Source of the DNA: Aromatoleum diolicum | GTDB taxonomy: Bacteria > Pseudomonadota > Gammaproteobacteria > Burkholderiales > Rhodocyclaceae | Direction of reading: 5' to 3' | DNA: 64,000 nt | Assembly: GCF_012910955.1 (NCBI RefSeq) | Contig: NZ_WTVQ01000014.1 | Span: 1-64,000 of the forward strand | Part shown: piece by piece, positions 38,351-47,607 of the stretch | Position numbering within the stretch: the stretch's first letter is position 1 | How the letters are laid out: each line of letters starts with the position of its first letter | Made by a program: the position numbers and the translations under genes | Notes under the pieces: model-generated | The model's database searches: none | Told to the model about the DNA's origin: nothing | Seen by the model: only the letters and a program-made list of their open reading frames with translations

Positions 38351-40015
38351 ATGGCCCAATACGTCATGTCAATGCTCCGCGTGAGCAAGGTAGTGCCGCC
38401 GAAGCGGCAGATCATCAAGGATATTTCCCTCTCCTTCTTCCCGGGCGCAAAGATCGGCCTGCTCGGCCTGAACGGCTCGGGCAAGTCGACGGTGCTGCGC
38501 ATCATGGCGGGCGCCGACAAGGAATACGACGGCGAGGTGCAGCATCTCGCGGGCATCCGCATTGGTTATCTGCCGCAGGAACCCCAGCTCGACCCTGCGA
38601 AGACGGTAAAGGAAGAAGTCGAGTCCGGTCTCGGCGAGATCATGGAAGCGCGCCAGAAACTCGAGGAAATCTACGCGGCCTATGCGGAACCGGACGCGGA
38701 TTTCGACAAGCTTGCCGAAGAGCAGGCCAAGTATGAAAACATCCTCGCGACTTCCGGATCGGACATCGAGAACCAGATGGAGATCGCTGCCGATGCGCTG
38801 CGCCTCGCACCGTGGGACGCCGTGATCGGCAACCTGTCAGGTGGCGAGAAGCGCCGGGTGGCGCTGTGCAAACTGCTACTGTCGCGCCCGGACATGCTGC
38901 TGCTCGATGAACCGACCAACCACCTCGATGCCGAATCGGTGGAGTGGCTGGAGCAGTTCCTCACCCGCTTCCCCGGCACGGTGGTCGCGGTCACCCACGA
39001 CCGTTACTTCCTCGACAACGCCGCCGAATGGATTCTCGAGCTCGACCGTGGCCATGGCATTCCGTGGAAAGGCAACTATTCGTCCTGGCTCGAGCAGAAG
39101 GAAGAGCGCCTCGAACAGGAGCAGAAGCAGGTCGACGCGCACATGAAGGCGATGAAGCAGGAACTCGAGTGGGTGCGCTCCAACCCGAAGGCACGCCAGG
39201 CCAAGAGCAAGGCGCGTCTGGCCCGCTACGACGAGATGACCACCGTCGATTACCAGCGTCGCAACGAAACGCAGGAAATTTTCATTCCGCCCGGCGAGCG
39301 TCTGGGCGACAAGGTCATCGAGTTCAATGGCGTATCGAAGGCCTTCGGCGACAAGCTGCTGATGGATAACGTCAACTTCAGCATCCCTGCCGGGGCGATC
39401 GTCGGCATCATCGGTCCGAACGGCGCCGGCAAATCGACGCTGTTCAAGATGATCGAAGGCAAGGAATCGCCGGATTCGGGCGAAGTCGTGGTCGGGCCGA
39501 CGGTCAAGATTGCTGCGGTCGATCAGTCGCGCGAAGGACTGGCGAACGACAAGACGGTGTTCGAAGCGATATCCGACGGTGCCGACATACTGACCGTCGG
39601 CCGTTTCGAGATGCCCAGTCGCGCGTATATCGGGCGCTTCAACTTCAAGGGCGGCGACCAGCAGAAGATTGTCGGCAATCTCTCGGGGGGCGAACGCGGC
39701 CGCCTGCATCTGGCCAAGACGCTGATCTCCGGCGGCAATGTGCTGTTGCTCGATGAACCGTCGAACGATCTGGACGTCGAGACGCTGCGCGCGCTCGAGG
39801 ATGCACTGCTGGAATTCGCGGGCTGCGCGCTGATCATCAGCCACGACCGATGGTTTCTCGATCGCATCTGCACCCACATCCTTGCAGCCGAAGGCGACTC
39901 GCAATGGACTTTCTTTGCCGGCAACTACCAGGAGTACGAGGAAGACAAGCGCAAGCGGCTGGGCGAGGAAGGCGCGAAACCGAAGCGCATCCGTTACAAG
40001 CCGATCAGCCGCTGA
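38351..40015 (+). CDS. ettA: Energy-dependent translational throttle protein EttA
   Basis: A 554-residue ABC-F protein with two ATPase domains and no membrane part. Walker A motifs are GLNGSGKST and GPNGAGKST; signatures are LSGGEKRRVAL and LSGGERGRLHL. The linker between them (WLEQKEERLEQEQKQVD, SNPKARQAKSKARLARYDE) is the P-site tRNA interaction region. EttA binds the ribosomal E site and gates the first peptide bond according to ATP/ADP. The start ATG 38351 (MAQYVMSM) matches the family; 33 further codons upstream are open but unlike it. Confidence 0.95.
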   Translation: MAQYVMSMLRVSKVVPPKRQIIKDISLSFFPGAKIGLLGLNGSGKSTVLRIMAGADKEYDGEVQHLAGIRIGYLPQEPQLDPAKTVKEEVESGLGEIMEARQKLEEIYAAYAEPDADFDKLAEEQAKYENILATSGSDIENQMEIAADALRLAPWDAVIGNLSGGEKRRVALCKLLLSRPDMLLLDEPTNHLDAESVEWLEQFLTRFPGTVVAVTHDRYFLDNAAEWILELDRGHGIPWKGNYSSWLEQKEERLEQEQKQVDAHMKAMKQELEWVRSNPKARQAKSKARLARYDEMTTVDYQRRNETQEIFIPPGERLGDKVIEFNGVSKAFGDKLLMDNVNFSIPAGAIVGIIGPNGAGKSTLFKMIEGKESPDSGEVVVGPTVKIAAVDQSREGLANDKTVFEAISDGADILTVGRFEMPSRAYIGRFNFKGGDQQKIVGNLSGGERGRLHLAKTLISGGNVLLLDEPSNDLDVETLRALEDALLEFAGCALIISHDRWFLDRICTHILAAEGDSQWTFFAGNYQEYEEDKRKRLGEEGAKPKRIRYKPISR

Positions 40016-40023
40016 GCATGACC

Positions 40024-40052
40024 GGACGGCCTTGCCGAAGGGCCGTCCTTCC
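40024..40052 (+). terminator. Terminator after ettA
   Basis: GGACGGCC and GGCCGTCC form an 8-bp stem with a 9-base loop 9 bp after the ettA stop. The following T run is short (TTCCT), so efficiency is uncertain. Confidence 0.6.
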
Positions 40053-40118
40053 TGCCCGAGCGGGATTCTGCGTTATTCTTCCATGACGTATTCATTGCAA
40101 TTTTCAGGAGATTGATTC

Positions 40119-41090
40119 ATGTACAAAGCCCTCCAGCGGATCCTCGCCGTGAGCGCTGCACTCCTCGTCATCGCACCGAGCGCTCCGGCGCTGGCCGAAG
40201 CACCGATGATCAAGACGCAGGTGCCCGGCTACTACCGCACGATGTTGGGGCAGTTCGAGGTCACCGCCTTGTACGACGGCGCGATCGAACTCGATACCAA
40301 GCTACTTAAGAACGCCAACCCCGAAGACCTCAACCGCATGCTCGCCCGCATGTTCGTCGGAAATCCCAAGATGCAGACCGCGGTGAACGCGTATCTGATC
40401 AATACCGGGACAAATCTGGTGCTGGTCGATGCGGGGGCGGCCAAGCTGTTCGGACCGGGACTGGGCTACGTGATCGACAACATGAAGGCTGCAGGCTACG
40501 ACCCGGCGCAGGTCGATACCGTAATCGTCACACACCTGCACCCGGACCACATCGGCGGCCTCGGCGATCCGACCAGCCCGCCGGTGTTCCCGAACGCGAC
40601 CGTGTTCGTTTCTCTGACCGACCACGACTTCTGGATGTCGCCGCAAGCCGCGGCCGCTGCGACGCCGGAGATGCAGGGTTTCTTCAAGATTGCGCGTGAG
40701 ACCGCGGCCCCTTACCAGGCACGCGGAAAATGGAGAACCTTCGCCGAAGGTACTGAGCTTGTTACCGGTCTTCGCGCGGTCAAGGCGTACGGGCATACAC
40801 CCGGACATACGGCGTTTTCGGTGGAGTCGGCGGGGCAGAAGCTGCTGATCTGGGGTGACCTCGTGCATGCCCATGCGGTGCAGTTTGCCCAGCCCGGCGT
40901 ATCGATCGAATTCGACTTCGATCAGACGCAGGCAATCGCCACGCGCCGCAGCATCATGTACTCAATGGCGGCGAGCAAGACGCTGGTTGCGGGCATGCAC
41001 CTGCCCTTCCCCGGCATCGGACACGTGCGTGCCGACGGCAAAGGTATTTACAGCTGGGTACCGGTGGAATATTCGCCGATTCCTAAGTGA
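40119..41090 (+). CDS. Secreted metallo-beta-lactamase-fold hydrolase
   Basis: A 323-residue protein with a signal peptide (ILAVSAALLVIAPSAPALAEA) and a metallo-beta-lactamase fold. The zinc motif is HLHPDHIGG near residue 142, with further ligands in GHTPGHTAFSV and WGDLVHAHAVQ. Proteins of this group include N-acyl homoserine lactonase-like and other exported hydrolases; the substrate here is unknown. A ribosome binding site (CAGGAGA) precedes the ATG. A small gene follows 34 bp later. Confidence 0.88.
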   Translation: MYKALQRILAVSAALLVIAPSAPALAEAPMIKTQVPGYYRTMLGQFEVTALYDGAIELDTKLLKNANPEDLNRMLARMFVGNPKMQTAVNAYLINTGTNLVLVDAGAAKLFGPGLGYVIDNMKAAGYDPAQVDTVIVTHLHPDHIGGLGDPTSPPVFPNATVFVSLTDHDFWMSPQAAAAATPEMQGFFKIARETAAPYQARGKWRTFAEGTELVTGLRAVKAYGHTPGHTAFSVESAGQKLLIWGDLVHAHAVQFAQPGVSIEFDFDQTQAIATRRSIMYSMAASKTLVAGMHLPFPGIGHVRADGKGIYSWVPVEYSPIPK

Positions 41091-41124
41091 ACAGCTTCGA
41101 TTGCTGAAGCGGAGCAACGCCAGC

Positions 41125-41337
41125 ATGCAAAAAGACAGCATGACGTACGAGGAACACCTCGACGAGGTAACCACGCTGATTACCGAGAAATACGGGCTCG
41201 ACGATGATTCCGCGATCCGCATGGTAATGCGTGCCCAGGCCGACGATTTCTTCAGCGGCCACGACGACGATCCGTCGATCTGCACATTGGAGCGTGCGCA
41301 CCTAGACGCGCGCGCGGTGTTCAAGCGGTACAAGTGA
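41125..41337 (+). CDS. Small acidic protein of unknown function
   Basis: A 70-residue protein beginning MQKDSMTYEEHLDEVTTL, mostly helical in appearance, with an acidic stretch (GHDDDPS) in the second half. ATG 41143 (MTYEEH) is an alternative start. It lies 34 bp after the hydrolase gene and its stop abuts the convergent antiporter gene. No family was recognised; regular codon use in this frame and the tight fit between genes support it as real. Confidence 0.6.
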   Translation: MQKDSMTYEEHLDEVTTLITEKYGLDDDSAIRMVMRAQADDFFSGHDDDPSICTLERAHLDARAVFKRYK

Positions 41338-42636
41338 TCAGCGCACGCTCCAGAACCGCTCCATGAGCGGCTTGACGCTGGTGCCGTGGAAAACGATCGA
41401 CAGCGTGACAACGATCAGCGTCATGTGAATCAATTCCAGCGCGATCTTCTCCGGAAGGCCGTGCTGGATTGCATACATCAGGTAGTACAGCGACCCGATC
41501 CCGCGCACGCCGAACCAGCCTGTCAGACCGCGGATCGTCCATGGCGTGCGCGTGCCGACCAGTCCGATGAGGACGCTGACAGGGCGTGCCACCATGAACA
41601 GGAACAGGGCAAGCCAAATCGCGCGCCAGCTCCACGAGTCGATAAACAGCGTCCCGCCGATCAGCAGAATCAGCACTAGCTCCGAGAGCCGTTCGATGTG
41701 CTCCTTGAACACCAGCGAGCCTTCACTGACCGTGGCGGCGGACGCGTGAGCTTGTTGGAGCGCACCGGGGTCGGCCTGTTCGCCGTTTGACTGCAGGCGA
41801 TCCAGCACGTCCGGCCCCGCACCGGCGAGCTTGCGCTCGGTCTGGCGCAGCGCGACGGCGGCAAAGAACACTGCGAGGAAACCCCACGCGCTGATCATCA
41901 CGCTGACTCCATAGACCACGCCGATCAGTCCGAGTCCGAGGAAATCATCCATCAGGTCATGCCCGGACGCCTTGTTGCGCAGGCGATAACCGAGATGCGC
42001 AAGTGCCGCACCGCAGGCTACGCCAAGCGCGATGCCCGCCGCCGTTGCCCACAGCACGTCCACCATCGCCCAGCGCAGGCCGAAATCGCCAATCTCGTGC
42101 AGACCGAGCAGCCCAAGACCGAGCATCACGAAGGGAAAAGCGCTACCGTCGTTCATGCCTGCTTCGCAAGTCAGGGTGAAACGCAAGCGGTCGCGGTCGC
42201 CGGGGTGGCGAATCTGCACATCGGTTGCCAACACCGGATCGGTGGGGGCAACGATTGCACCCAACAGGATCGCCGCACCCAGCGGAAGCTCGAGCAGAAA
42301 ATACGCGAAGGCTGCCACCATGCCTACCGTGACGGTCATCGACACGAACGCCAGCAGGATCGGCGCGCGCCAGCGGGCAATACTGACCGGCACCGGCATC
42401 TTGACGCCCGCGGCATACAGCGAAATCAGCACCGCCGCCTCGGTCAGCACTTCAAGGAGCGCCGACTCCTTGAGCGGATTGAAATGAAACAGGTTTAGCA
42501 CGGTCGGCCCGACGAGCAAACCGACTGCCAAGTAAATGATCGCCGAAGTCACCGGCAGGCGCTTGAGCGTCGAGGAGGTCAAGCCCATTGCCAGCAACAA
42601 TCCGCCGACAAGCAGGAACCACTGTGCATTAGTCAT
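41338..42636 (-). CDS. Cation:proton antiporter (CPA family)
   Basis: A 432-residue polytopic membrane protein with about twelve hydrophobic segments. Conserved stretches include LGAIVAPTDPVLATDVQI and CEAGMNDGSAFPFV, where the ND pair is the ion-binding site of Na+(K+)/H+ antiporters. A hydrophilic insertion (about residues 265-310, GPDVLDRLQSNGEQ) separates helices. The exchanged ion is not predictable. It is convergent with the small gene at 41125 and has no obvious operon partner. Confidence 0.88.
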   Translation of the reverse strand: MTNAQWFLLVGGLLLAMGLTSSTLKRLPVTSAIIYLAVGLLVGPTVLNLFHFNPLKESALLEVLTEAAVLISLYAAGVKMPVPVSIARWRAPILLAFVSMTVTVGMVAAFAYFLLELPLGAAILLGAIVAPTDPVLATDVQIRHPGDRDRLRFTLTCEAGMNDGSAFPFVMLGLGLLGLHEIGDFGLRWAMVDVLWATAAGIALGVACGAALAHLGYRLRNKASGHDLMDDFLGLGLIGVVYGVSVMISAWGFLAVFFAAVALRQTERKLAGAGPDVLDRLQSNGEQADPGALQQAHASAATVSEGSLVFKEHIERLSELVLILLIGGTLFIDSWSWRAIWLALFLFMVARPVSVLIGLVGTRTPWTIRGLTGWFGVRGIGSLYYLMYAIQHGLPEKIALELIHMTLIVVTLSIVFHGTSVKPLMERFWSVR

Positions 42637-42811
42637 TACGAAATCCCTGCAAACCAGGACATGTCAAGGCCGAGACTACCGTTCGGACACTCTCGTGGGC
42701 CCGTGCAGGACGGGCTCGCCACTGTCTGACACCGGAGCGGGCCAATGGCCCCGCGCGCTGGCGGGCGCCTTGCGCCCATGTCGCAGCGATCTTCCAGAAT
42801 CGCCATTAGCT

Positions 42812-42896
42812 TGGTGCCCAGGAAGGGACTCGAACCCCCACGCCTCGCGGCGCCAGAACCTAAATCTGGTGCGTCTACCAATTCCGCCACCTGGGC
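42812..42896 (-). tRNA. tRNA-Leu (TAG)
   Basis: An 85-base class II tRNA on the minus strand: GCCCAGGTGGCGGAATTGG start, anticodon TAG in ATTTAGG, a long variable arm (CGCCGCGAGGCG), GGTTCGAGTCC T arm and encoded CCA. It reads CUN leucine codons. Confidence 0.96.
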
Positions 42897-42943
42897 CCAT
42901 CCTCACCCGCGTTGCAGGTGGCCACCGTTGCGGCAGCGGGCGG

Positions 42944-42949
42944 ATTATA
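42944..42949 (-). promoter_or_regulatory. -10 box of the tRNA-Leu gene
   Basis: A consensus TATAAT on the minus strand about 48 bp before the mature tRNA 5' end. No clear -35 box was found at the expected distance, so this is a tentative call. Confidence 0.45.
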
Positions 42950-42959
42950 CACGCGGCCT

Positions 42960-44051
42960 TCACATTTGCAGTCGTTCGGCGTAACCGGTCATTTCGAGAT
43001 AACCCCGCCCGATCTCTCGCCCGCCTTCCAGGAGCCGGACTGCGCCTTCCCAATACACGGCGCCGGTCGAGCGACGGCTGTCGAGTTCCTGATCGTCCAT
43101 CAGCGGCTGCAAACGCAGCCGCCGATCATCCACCCGGATTTCCCATTCGACGGGGTATTCCGCGCCGGTGCGCGGCGATCGCCAGCGCCGCCCGGGAACG
43201 AAGCTGACCTGCTCGGGGCGCAGCGCTGCCGGCGCTCCGCTACCCGACTGAAGCGTACCGGCGGACCACATGGCGCCCCCCTGGTCGTCGCGCATGCGGA
43301 AAGCCATCAGCGAACCACCATCATGCAGATTGATGCCCATCCAGTCCCAACCGCGCGCGCCTGGCGGCATGGTCTCGCTCGACCATTCGTGATCGAGCCA
43401 GGCGCGGCCCTTGACCTGGTGAGTGTTTCCGCGCAGGCGCAGCGTGCCGCTGACAGCGAGTTGCGGGCGGCTGTAGTAGTAGCTGGCGTGCTTCGGGTCC
43501 GGGGCCTTCCGGCTGAAGCCGTTCTCGCCATTGAGGACGGGGCGACGTCCTGCGGGATCGAAATGCAGATCGAAGGCGAAGGATTCGGCTTCGACGTCAC
43601 TATGGTAACGAGCGCCGTCCCACTCGATCGACCAGTCCGCCGTCCAGGCCCGGGTGCGCCCCGTGGCTGCGCCGGCGAGCGGATGGAGCGCGCGTTCACT
43701 GCGTTCCGCATGCAGCAGGCGCCCCTCGGCCGGATCTGCGACCGCGGCGTGGGCGAGGATCAGCTGGCGCGGGGCGAAGCGACTGGGATTGTCGTCCCCG
43801 ATACCTGTCCGCACGCGAAAAAACGTTACCTGGAATCCGCGCTCGACGCCCTGCTCGTCGCTTACCCAGCCGGTGACATACCACCACTCGGTACGGTAAT
43901 CAGGGTGTGCGCCGGTATCGGTGGGAAATACGATCTGCCCCCCTTCGCGGACCGGCGGATAGTCCGGCCCGGCGCTCGTCACCGCCGGGGCGGACGCTAG
44001 ACCCAGCATGAACAGCACGGACGCCCAGAAGGGTCGCTCCCGCATCACCAA
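42960..44051 (-). CDS. AttH/CrtC-type lipocalin-like protein
   Basis: A 363-residue exported protein. A signal sequence (ASVLFMLGLASAPAVTSA) is followed by the two-lobed lipocalin-like fold of the CrtC/AttH family, with PDYRTEWWYVTGWV near residue 55 and LDHEWSSETMPPGARGWDWMG near 225. CrtC hydrates carotenoids, but AttH-type members sit with ABC exporters and have no proven reaction. Its ATG overlaps the permease stop by 7 bp, making an ATPase-permease-AttH operon comparable to attEFGH. Confidence 0.85.
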   Translation of the reverse strand: MVMRERPFWASVLFMLGLASAPAVTSAGPDYPPVREGGQIVFPTDTGAHPDYRTEWWYVTGWVSDEQGVERGFQVTFFRVRTGIGDDNPSRFAPRQLILAHAAVADPAEGRLLHAERSERALHPLAGAATGRTRAWTADWSIEWDGARYHSDVEAESFAFDLHFDPAGRRPVLNGENGFSRKAPDPKHASYYYSRPQLAVSGTLRLRGNTHQVKGRAWLDHEWSSETMPPGARGWDWMGINLHDGGSLMAFRMRDDQGGAMWSAGTLQSGSGAPAALRPEQVSFVPGRRWRSPRTGAEYPVEWEIRVDDRRLRLQPLMDDQELDSRRSTGAVYWEGAVRLLEGGREIGRGYLEMTGYAERLQM

Positions 44052-46558
44052 TCCTCCCGCACCGCGAGTACCGCCGACTGGCGCATCGCCTGATGCCCCG
44101 ACAGTCTTGCCGCGAGCGCCGCCAGCAGCACCAGCGCACCGGCAAAGATCACCAAACCCGCAAGCGGTAGCCGGATGTCCATGCTCCAGTGAAAGCTCTG
44201 ACGATTGATGACCTCGACCAGCACCAGCGCGATGGCGCCTCCGGCCACCATACCCACTGCGGTTCCCACGGCCGCCGTCAGTGCCCCTTCGACCGTCAGT
44301 AGCCGCCCGATCTCGCCCCTCGTCAGACCGAGATGGCGCAGCATGCCGAATTCCTTGCGCCGCGCCGTGGCGAGTCCTGCGAAACTGGTACTGACACCGA
44401 ACAGCCCGATTAGGATGGCGACCGCTTCCATCAGATAGGTGACAAGAAATGTGCGGTCGAAGATCGCCAGACTTATCGCGCGGATATCCCCAGGTGACGC
44501 GATCTTGATTGTGTCGTCTCCGAGTGCGTTACGGATCGCCTGGGCCACGGTATCCGGCTCAGCACCGTCCGCGAGCCAGATCGCGAGGTCATTTGCGTTG
44601 AAGTCTCCGGTCAGGGCACGGTAATCGGCAAGTTCGATCACCACCGCACCATGTTGGCGGGCGTAGTCGCGCCAGATGCCGGCGACGTGAAACGCCACGC
44701 GCCGCCCTGAAATGGGCAGTTGCAGGACGTCACCCACCTTCACCGCGAAGAGGTCCGCCATGGCCTCCGATATCCAGGCCGACGGCGCGGCATCCGGTGA
44801 ATCCGCGGTAACCGTTGCACCAACCAGTGGCAAGGCCGCACCACCATCGACGGGGCGGGCGATCAAGGTCACGGGAAACCGTTCCGTGTCGAGCCGGAGC
44901 GTGTCGAAGCGCACCGGTCGTATCGCCGCGATGCCGGGCAGGCTCGCCACTTGTTCCTGCATTTCCGGCGCCAGGAAGCCACTGGTGGCTGCGGGCGATG
45001 CACTCAGGTACAGATCGGCGGGCAGGATTGATTCGAGCCAACCGTCTACCGAGTGGCGGAACGAACTGACCATGATGGCCATCGCAACGGCCAGCGCGAC
45101 GCTGGCCACCACGCCTGCCGCCGCGACGACGGCTTGCCCTGGGGCGGCGGCAAGACGTGCCCGGGCGAGCATCCACAAGACATCCCGTGTGCCGTCAAGA
45201 AAACCCATCGACAACTGGACGAGAGTCGGCAACGCAAGCACCGCTCCCGCAAGCAGGAACGCCACCGCTGCATAGCCGAAAATCGGCACGCCGCCGAGAG
45301 GCGGAAGAAAACAGAGCAAGGTGGCAAGCGCCAGACACGCCGGGGTGAGATACGCGCGCGGGCGTGACTGGAATACTTCCGCCTCGTCACCGGCGCGCAG
45401 TGCGCGCGCGGGGTTCATGCGCGCCGCTTCCCGTGCCGGCAGCCACGCCCCTGCCACGCCCGCAAGCACACCGAGGAGCACGTAAGCCACGCTGGGACGC
45501 AGATCAAAACGCAGTGCCGGTCGCAGTCCCCGGAAGTAGCCTGCACCAAGGTCGCCGCCAACATAGTTGAACGCCAGGCCCGCAAGCCCATATGCGAGCA
45601 CGATACCGAGCAAGCCCCCGGTAAGGCCGACTACGGCACCCTCGGCGAGCAAGCCACGTATCAGCGCCGCTCGGTCGAGACCCAAGGCGCGCAGGAATGC
45701 CAGCTCCTGCCGCCGCCTCGCGACCGCGAGCAGTTGCGTCGAAAAGACGAGAAAGCCCCCCGTTAGCAATGCGATGATGGCGAGCATCGTCAGGTTCACC
45801 CGATAGGCCTGTGACAACGCGCTTGTCTGCGCTTCGGCCGTTTCCGGCGTGAGCACTTCGACGCCGGCGGGCAACAAGGCGGCGAGCGATCGTCTCGCGG
45901 CATCCCTATCGATCCCGGACTTGAGCCGCAGGTCGATGCGCGAGATGCGTCCGATGCGCCCGAACAGCAGCTGCGCGGCCGCAATGTCCATCACGCCGAG
46001 TTCCTGCCCCAGGCCCGCAGCCGGGACCGTTCCGGCGATACGCAGCGGCAGTGCGTGCGTACCTGACTGCACCGCGAGCATCTCGCCCGGCGCAATGCCC
46101 AGCGCGGTGCGTGCCGCCGGACTGAGAAACAGCGCATCGGCGGCCAGTGCCGCCAGCGGCCCGGTTTCCCGCGCGGCGGTGTCGACCTGTGGCATCAGCG
46201 CCGGATGCACATGCGCGGCACGAAACATGTCGATACCGAAAATGCGCAAGGAGATGTCCCGCCCGGGTAGGCGCGCGTCGATCTCGAGCACCGGACTGGC
46301 ATCGGCGACTTCAGCCTGCGCAGCAATCTCTGCATATACCGCGTCATCGAACCCGGCACGCGGGCCGAACACCTGCAGGTCAGCTTCTCCTGCGAGCAGG
46401 CGCATTCCGCGTCCGAATTCGTCGAGTGCCGCCCCGTGAATCAGCTGTACCGCGAGGCCGAGCGCCACGCCCAGCGCAATCGCAAACAGCGACAGCGCGG
46501 TCGCCAACCGGCGCCGGCGCAGGCTGGCGAGGAATACGTGACGCAGCGCCGCGCTCAC
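44045..46558 (-). CDS. FtsX-family ABC transporter permease
   Basis: An 837-residue inner-membrane protein with two FtsX-like modules: an N-terminal membrane helix (ALSLFAIALGVALGLAVQL), a large periplasmic domain, a three-helix bundle around residues 260-400, then a second periplasmic domain and a C-terminal bundle. This is the MacB-type mechanotransduction layout. The start is GTG 46558, overlapping the ATPase stop in GTGA; the longer frame to 46678 lies inside the ATPase gene. It probably works with the ATPase at 46555 and the AttH-like protein at 42960. Confidence 0.87.
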   Translation of the reverse strand: MSAALRHVFLASLRRRRLATALSLFAIALGVALGLAVQLIHGAALDEFGRGMRLLAGEADLQVFGPRAGFDDAVYAEIAAQAEVADASPVLEIDARLPGRDISLRIFGIDMFRAAHVHPALMPQVDTAARETGPLAALAADALFLSPAARTALGIAPGEMLAVQSGTHALPLRIAGTVPAAGLGQELGVMDIAAAQLLFGRIGRISRIDLRLKSGIDRDAARRSLAALLPAGVEVLTPETAEAQTSALSQAYRVNLTMLAIIALLTGGFLVFSTQLLAVARRRQELAFLRALGLDRAALIRGLLAEGAVVGLTGGLLGIVLAYGLAGLAFNYVGGDLGAGYFRGLRPALRFDLRPSVAYVLLGVLAGVAGAWLPAREAARMNPARALRAGDEAEVFQSRPRAYLTPACLALATLLCFLPPLGGVPIFGYAAVAFLLAGAVLALPTLVQLSMGFLDGTRDVLWMLARARLAAAPGQAVVAAAGVVASVALAVAMAIMVSSFRHSVDGWLESILPADLYLSASPAATSGFLAPEMQEQVASLPGIAAIRPVRFDTLRLDTERFPVTLIARPVDGGAALPLVGATVTADSPDAAPSAWISEAMADLFAVKVGDVLQLPISGRRVAFHVAGIWRDYARQHGAVVIELADYRALTGDFNANDLAIWLADGAEPDTVAQAIRNALGDDTIKIASPGDIRAISLAIFDRTFLVTYLMEAVAILIGLFGVSTSFAGLATARRKEFGMLRHLGLTRGEIGRLLTVEGALTAAVGTAVGMVAGGAIALVLVEVINRQSFHWSMDIRLPLAGLVIFAGALVLLAALAARLSGHQAMRQSAVLAVREDW

Positions 46559-47238
46559 GGGCGGGAAACCTCCGTATCGAGTCCATGCGCAGAGAGACGC
46601 AGAATCCTGTCGGCACGTGCGGCGGCGGCACGCGAATGGGTAACGATGATTCCAACCGCGCCCGCATCGCGGATGCATTCAAGCAACAAATCGAGCACCC
46701 CGATGGCGCGTTCCGGGTCGAGGTTTCCGGTCGGTTCATCTGCGAGGACCAGTGTAGGTCGGTGCACCAGCGCGCGTGCGATCGCGATTCGCTGCAATTC
46801 CCCGCCGGAGAGATGTCGGGGCCAGTCGTCGGCGCGCGCGAGCAGCCCGACACGATCGAGCATCGCGCGGGCAAGGTTTTCTGCTTCCCTGCCGGGCCGA
46901 TCGAGCAGCCACAGTGGTAAGGCGACGTTCTGAACAACCGTGAGATGCGGCAGGATATGGAATGCCTGGAACACGAAACCGTAGTGCTGGCGCCGCAATC
47001 GCGCAAATGCATTGTCGTCGAGCGTTGTCAGTTCGGCACCGGCGAGGCGGATACTGCCTTCATCGACGGGCTCCAGACCGGCAATGCAGTTGAGCAGGGT
47101 CGACTTCCCTACGCCGGATTCGCCCATGATCGCGATGCATTCGCCCCGCTCCAGGTGCAGCGACACACCGGTAAACAGTGGGTGCCCCGCACCGCCCTCG
47201 TAGCCCTTCGTCAGCCCGACGATGTCCAACACGCGCAA
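46555..47238 (-). CDS. ABC transporter ATP-binding protein (LolD/MacB type)
   Basis: A 227-residue ATPase with GESGVGKSTLLNCIAG (Walker A), LSGGELQRIAIARALV (signature) and LVLADEPTGNLD (Walker B). It belongs to the group that powers MacB/LolCDE-like exporters and is translationally coupled to the FtsX-type permease. First gene of the three-gene operon. Substrate unknown; attE-like by context. Confidence 0.9.
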   Translation of the reverse strand: MRVLDIVGLTKGYEGGAGHPLFTGVSLHLERGECIAIMGESGVGKSTLLNCIAGLEPVDEGSIRLAGAELTTLDDNAFARLRRQHYGFVFQAFHILPHLTVVQNVALPLWLLDRPGREAENLARAMLDRVGLLARADDWPRHLSGGELQRIAIARALVHRPTLVLADEPTGNLDPERAIGVLDLLLECIRDAGAVGIIVTHSRAAAARADRILRLSAHGLDTEVSRP

Positions 47239-47607
47239 TGGCCTCCCGGATTTGAAAACATCTGCTCAGACGCGACCGCGGGGCGGAAAATTCAACGCTG
47301 CGGCAGGGGTAAACCAACGCCAGTCTGGCTTCCGCGCCCAAGGTAAAGTTCCCCCGGCAAAATCCCCTGTGCTTATGATAGGCAACTTCGGATTGACTCA
47401 CGGCGGCATAAGTGGAAAGCTTCCGCGATACGGGAGCCACCATGCATTTTGCGAGAATAATCCGATCACCGGGGATTGTCGCCGATTGGTCTCCCGGCAT
47501 TCTCATTGCGCAGCCCTTACGGTCGGCGCGCCGAAGCGGAATCATCTTGCGATTAACCACTCTATATTTTTTCTTCGTTCCGCCTGTGGGCACACACTGA
47601 CTCCGAC
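47239..47607 (+). other. Intergenic region upstream of the binding-protein/cyclase operon
   Basis: A 369-bp region between divergent operons. No gene is visible. The segment 47400-47510 contains several short complementary stretches (for example CGGGAG near 47431 and CTCCCG near 47492) that could fold in the transcript of the rightward operon, but no known riboswitch consensus was recognised. An AT-rich block (CTCTATATTTTTTC) lies at about 47560-47574. Confidence 0.4.

Noticed and set aside
42960-44051. Carotenoid 1,2-hydratase as a literal function
   Set aside because: The fold matches the CrtC family, but there are no carotenoid genes around and the operon is that of an AttH-type exporter protein.
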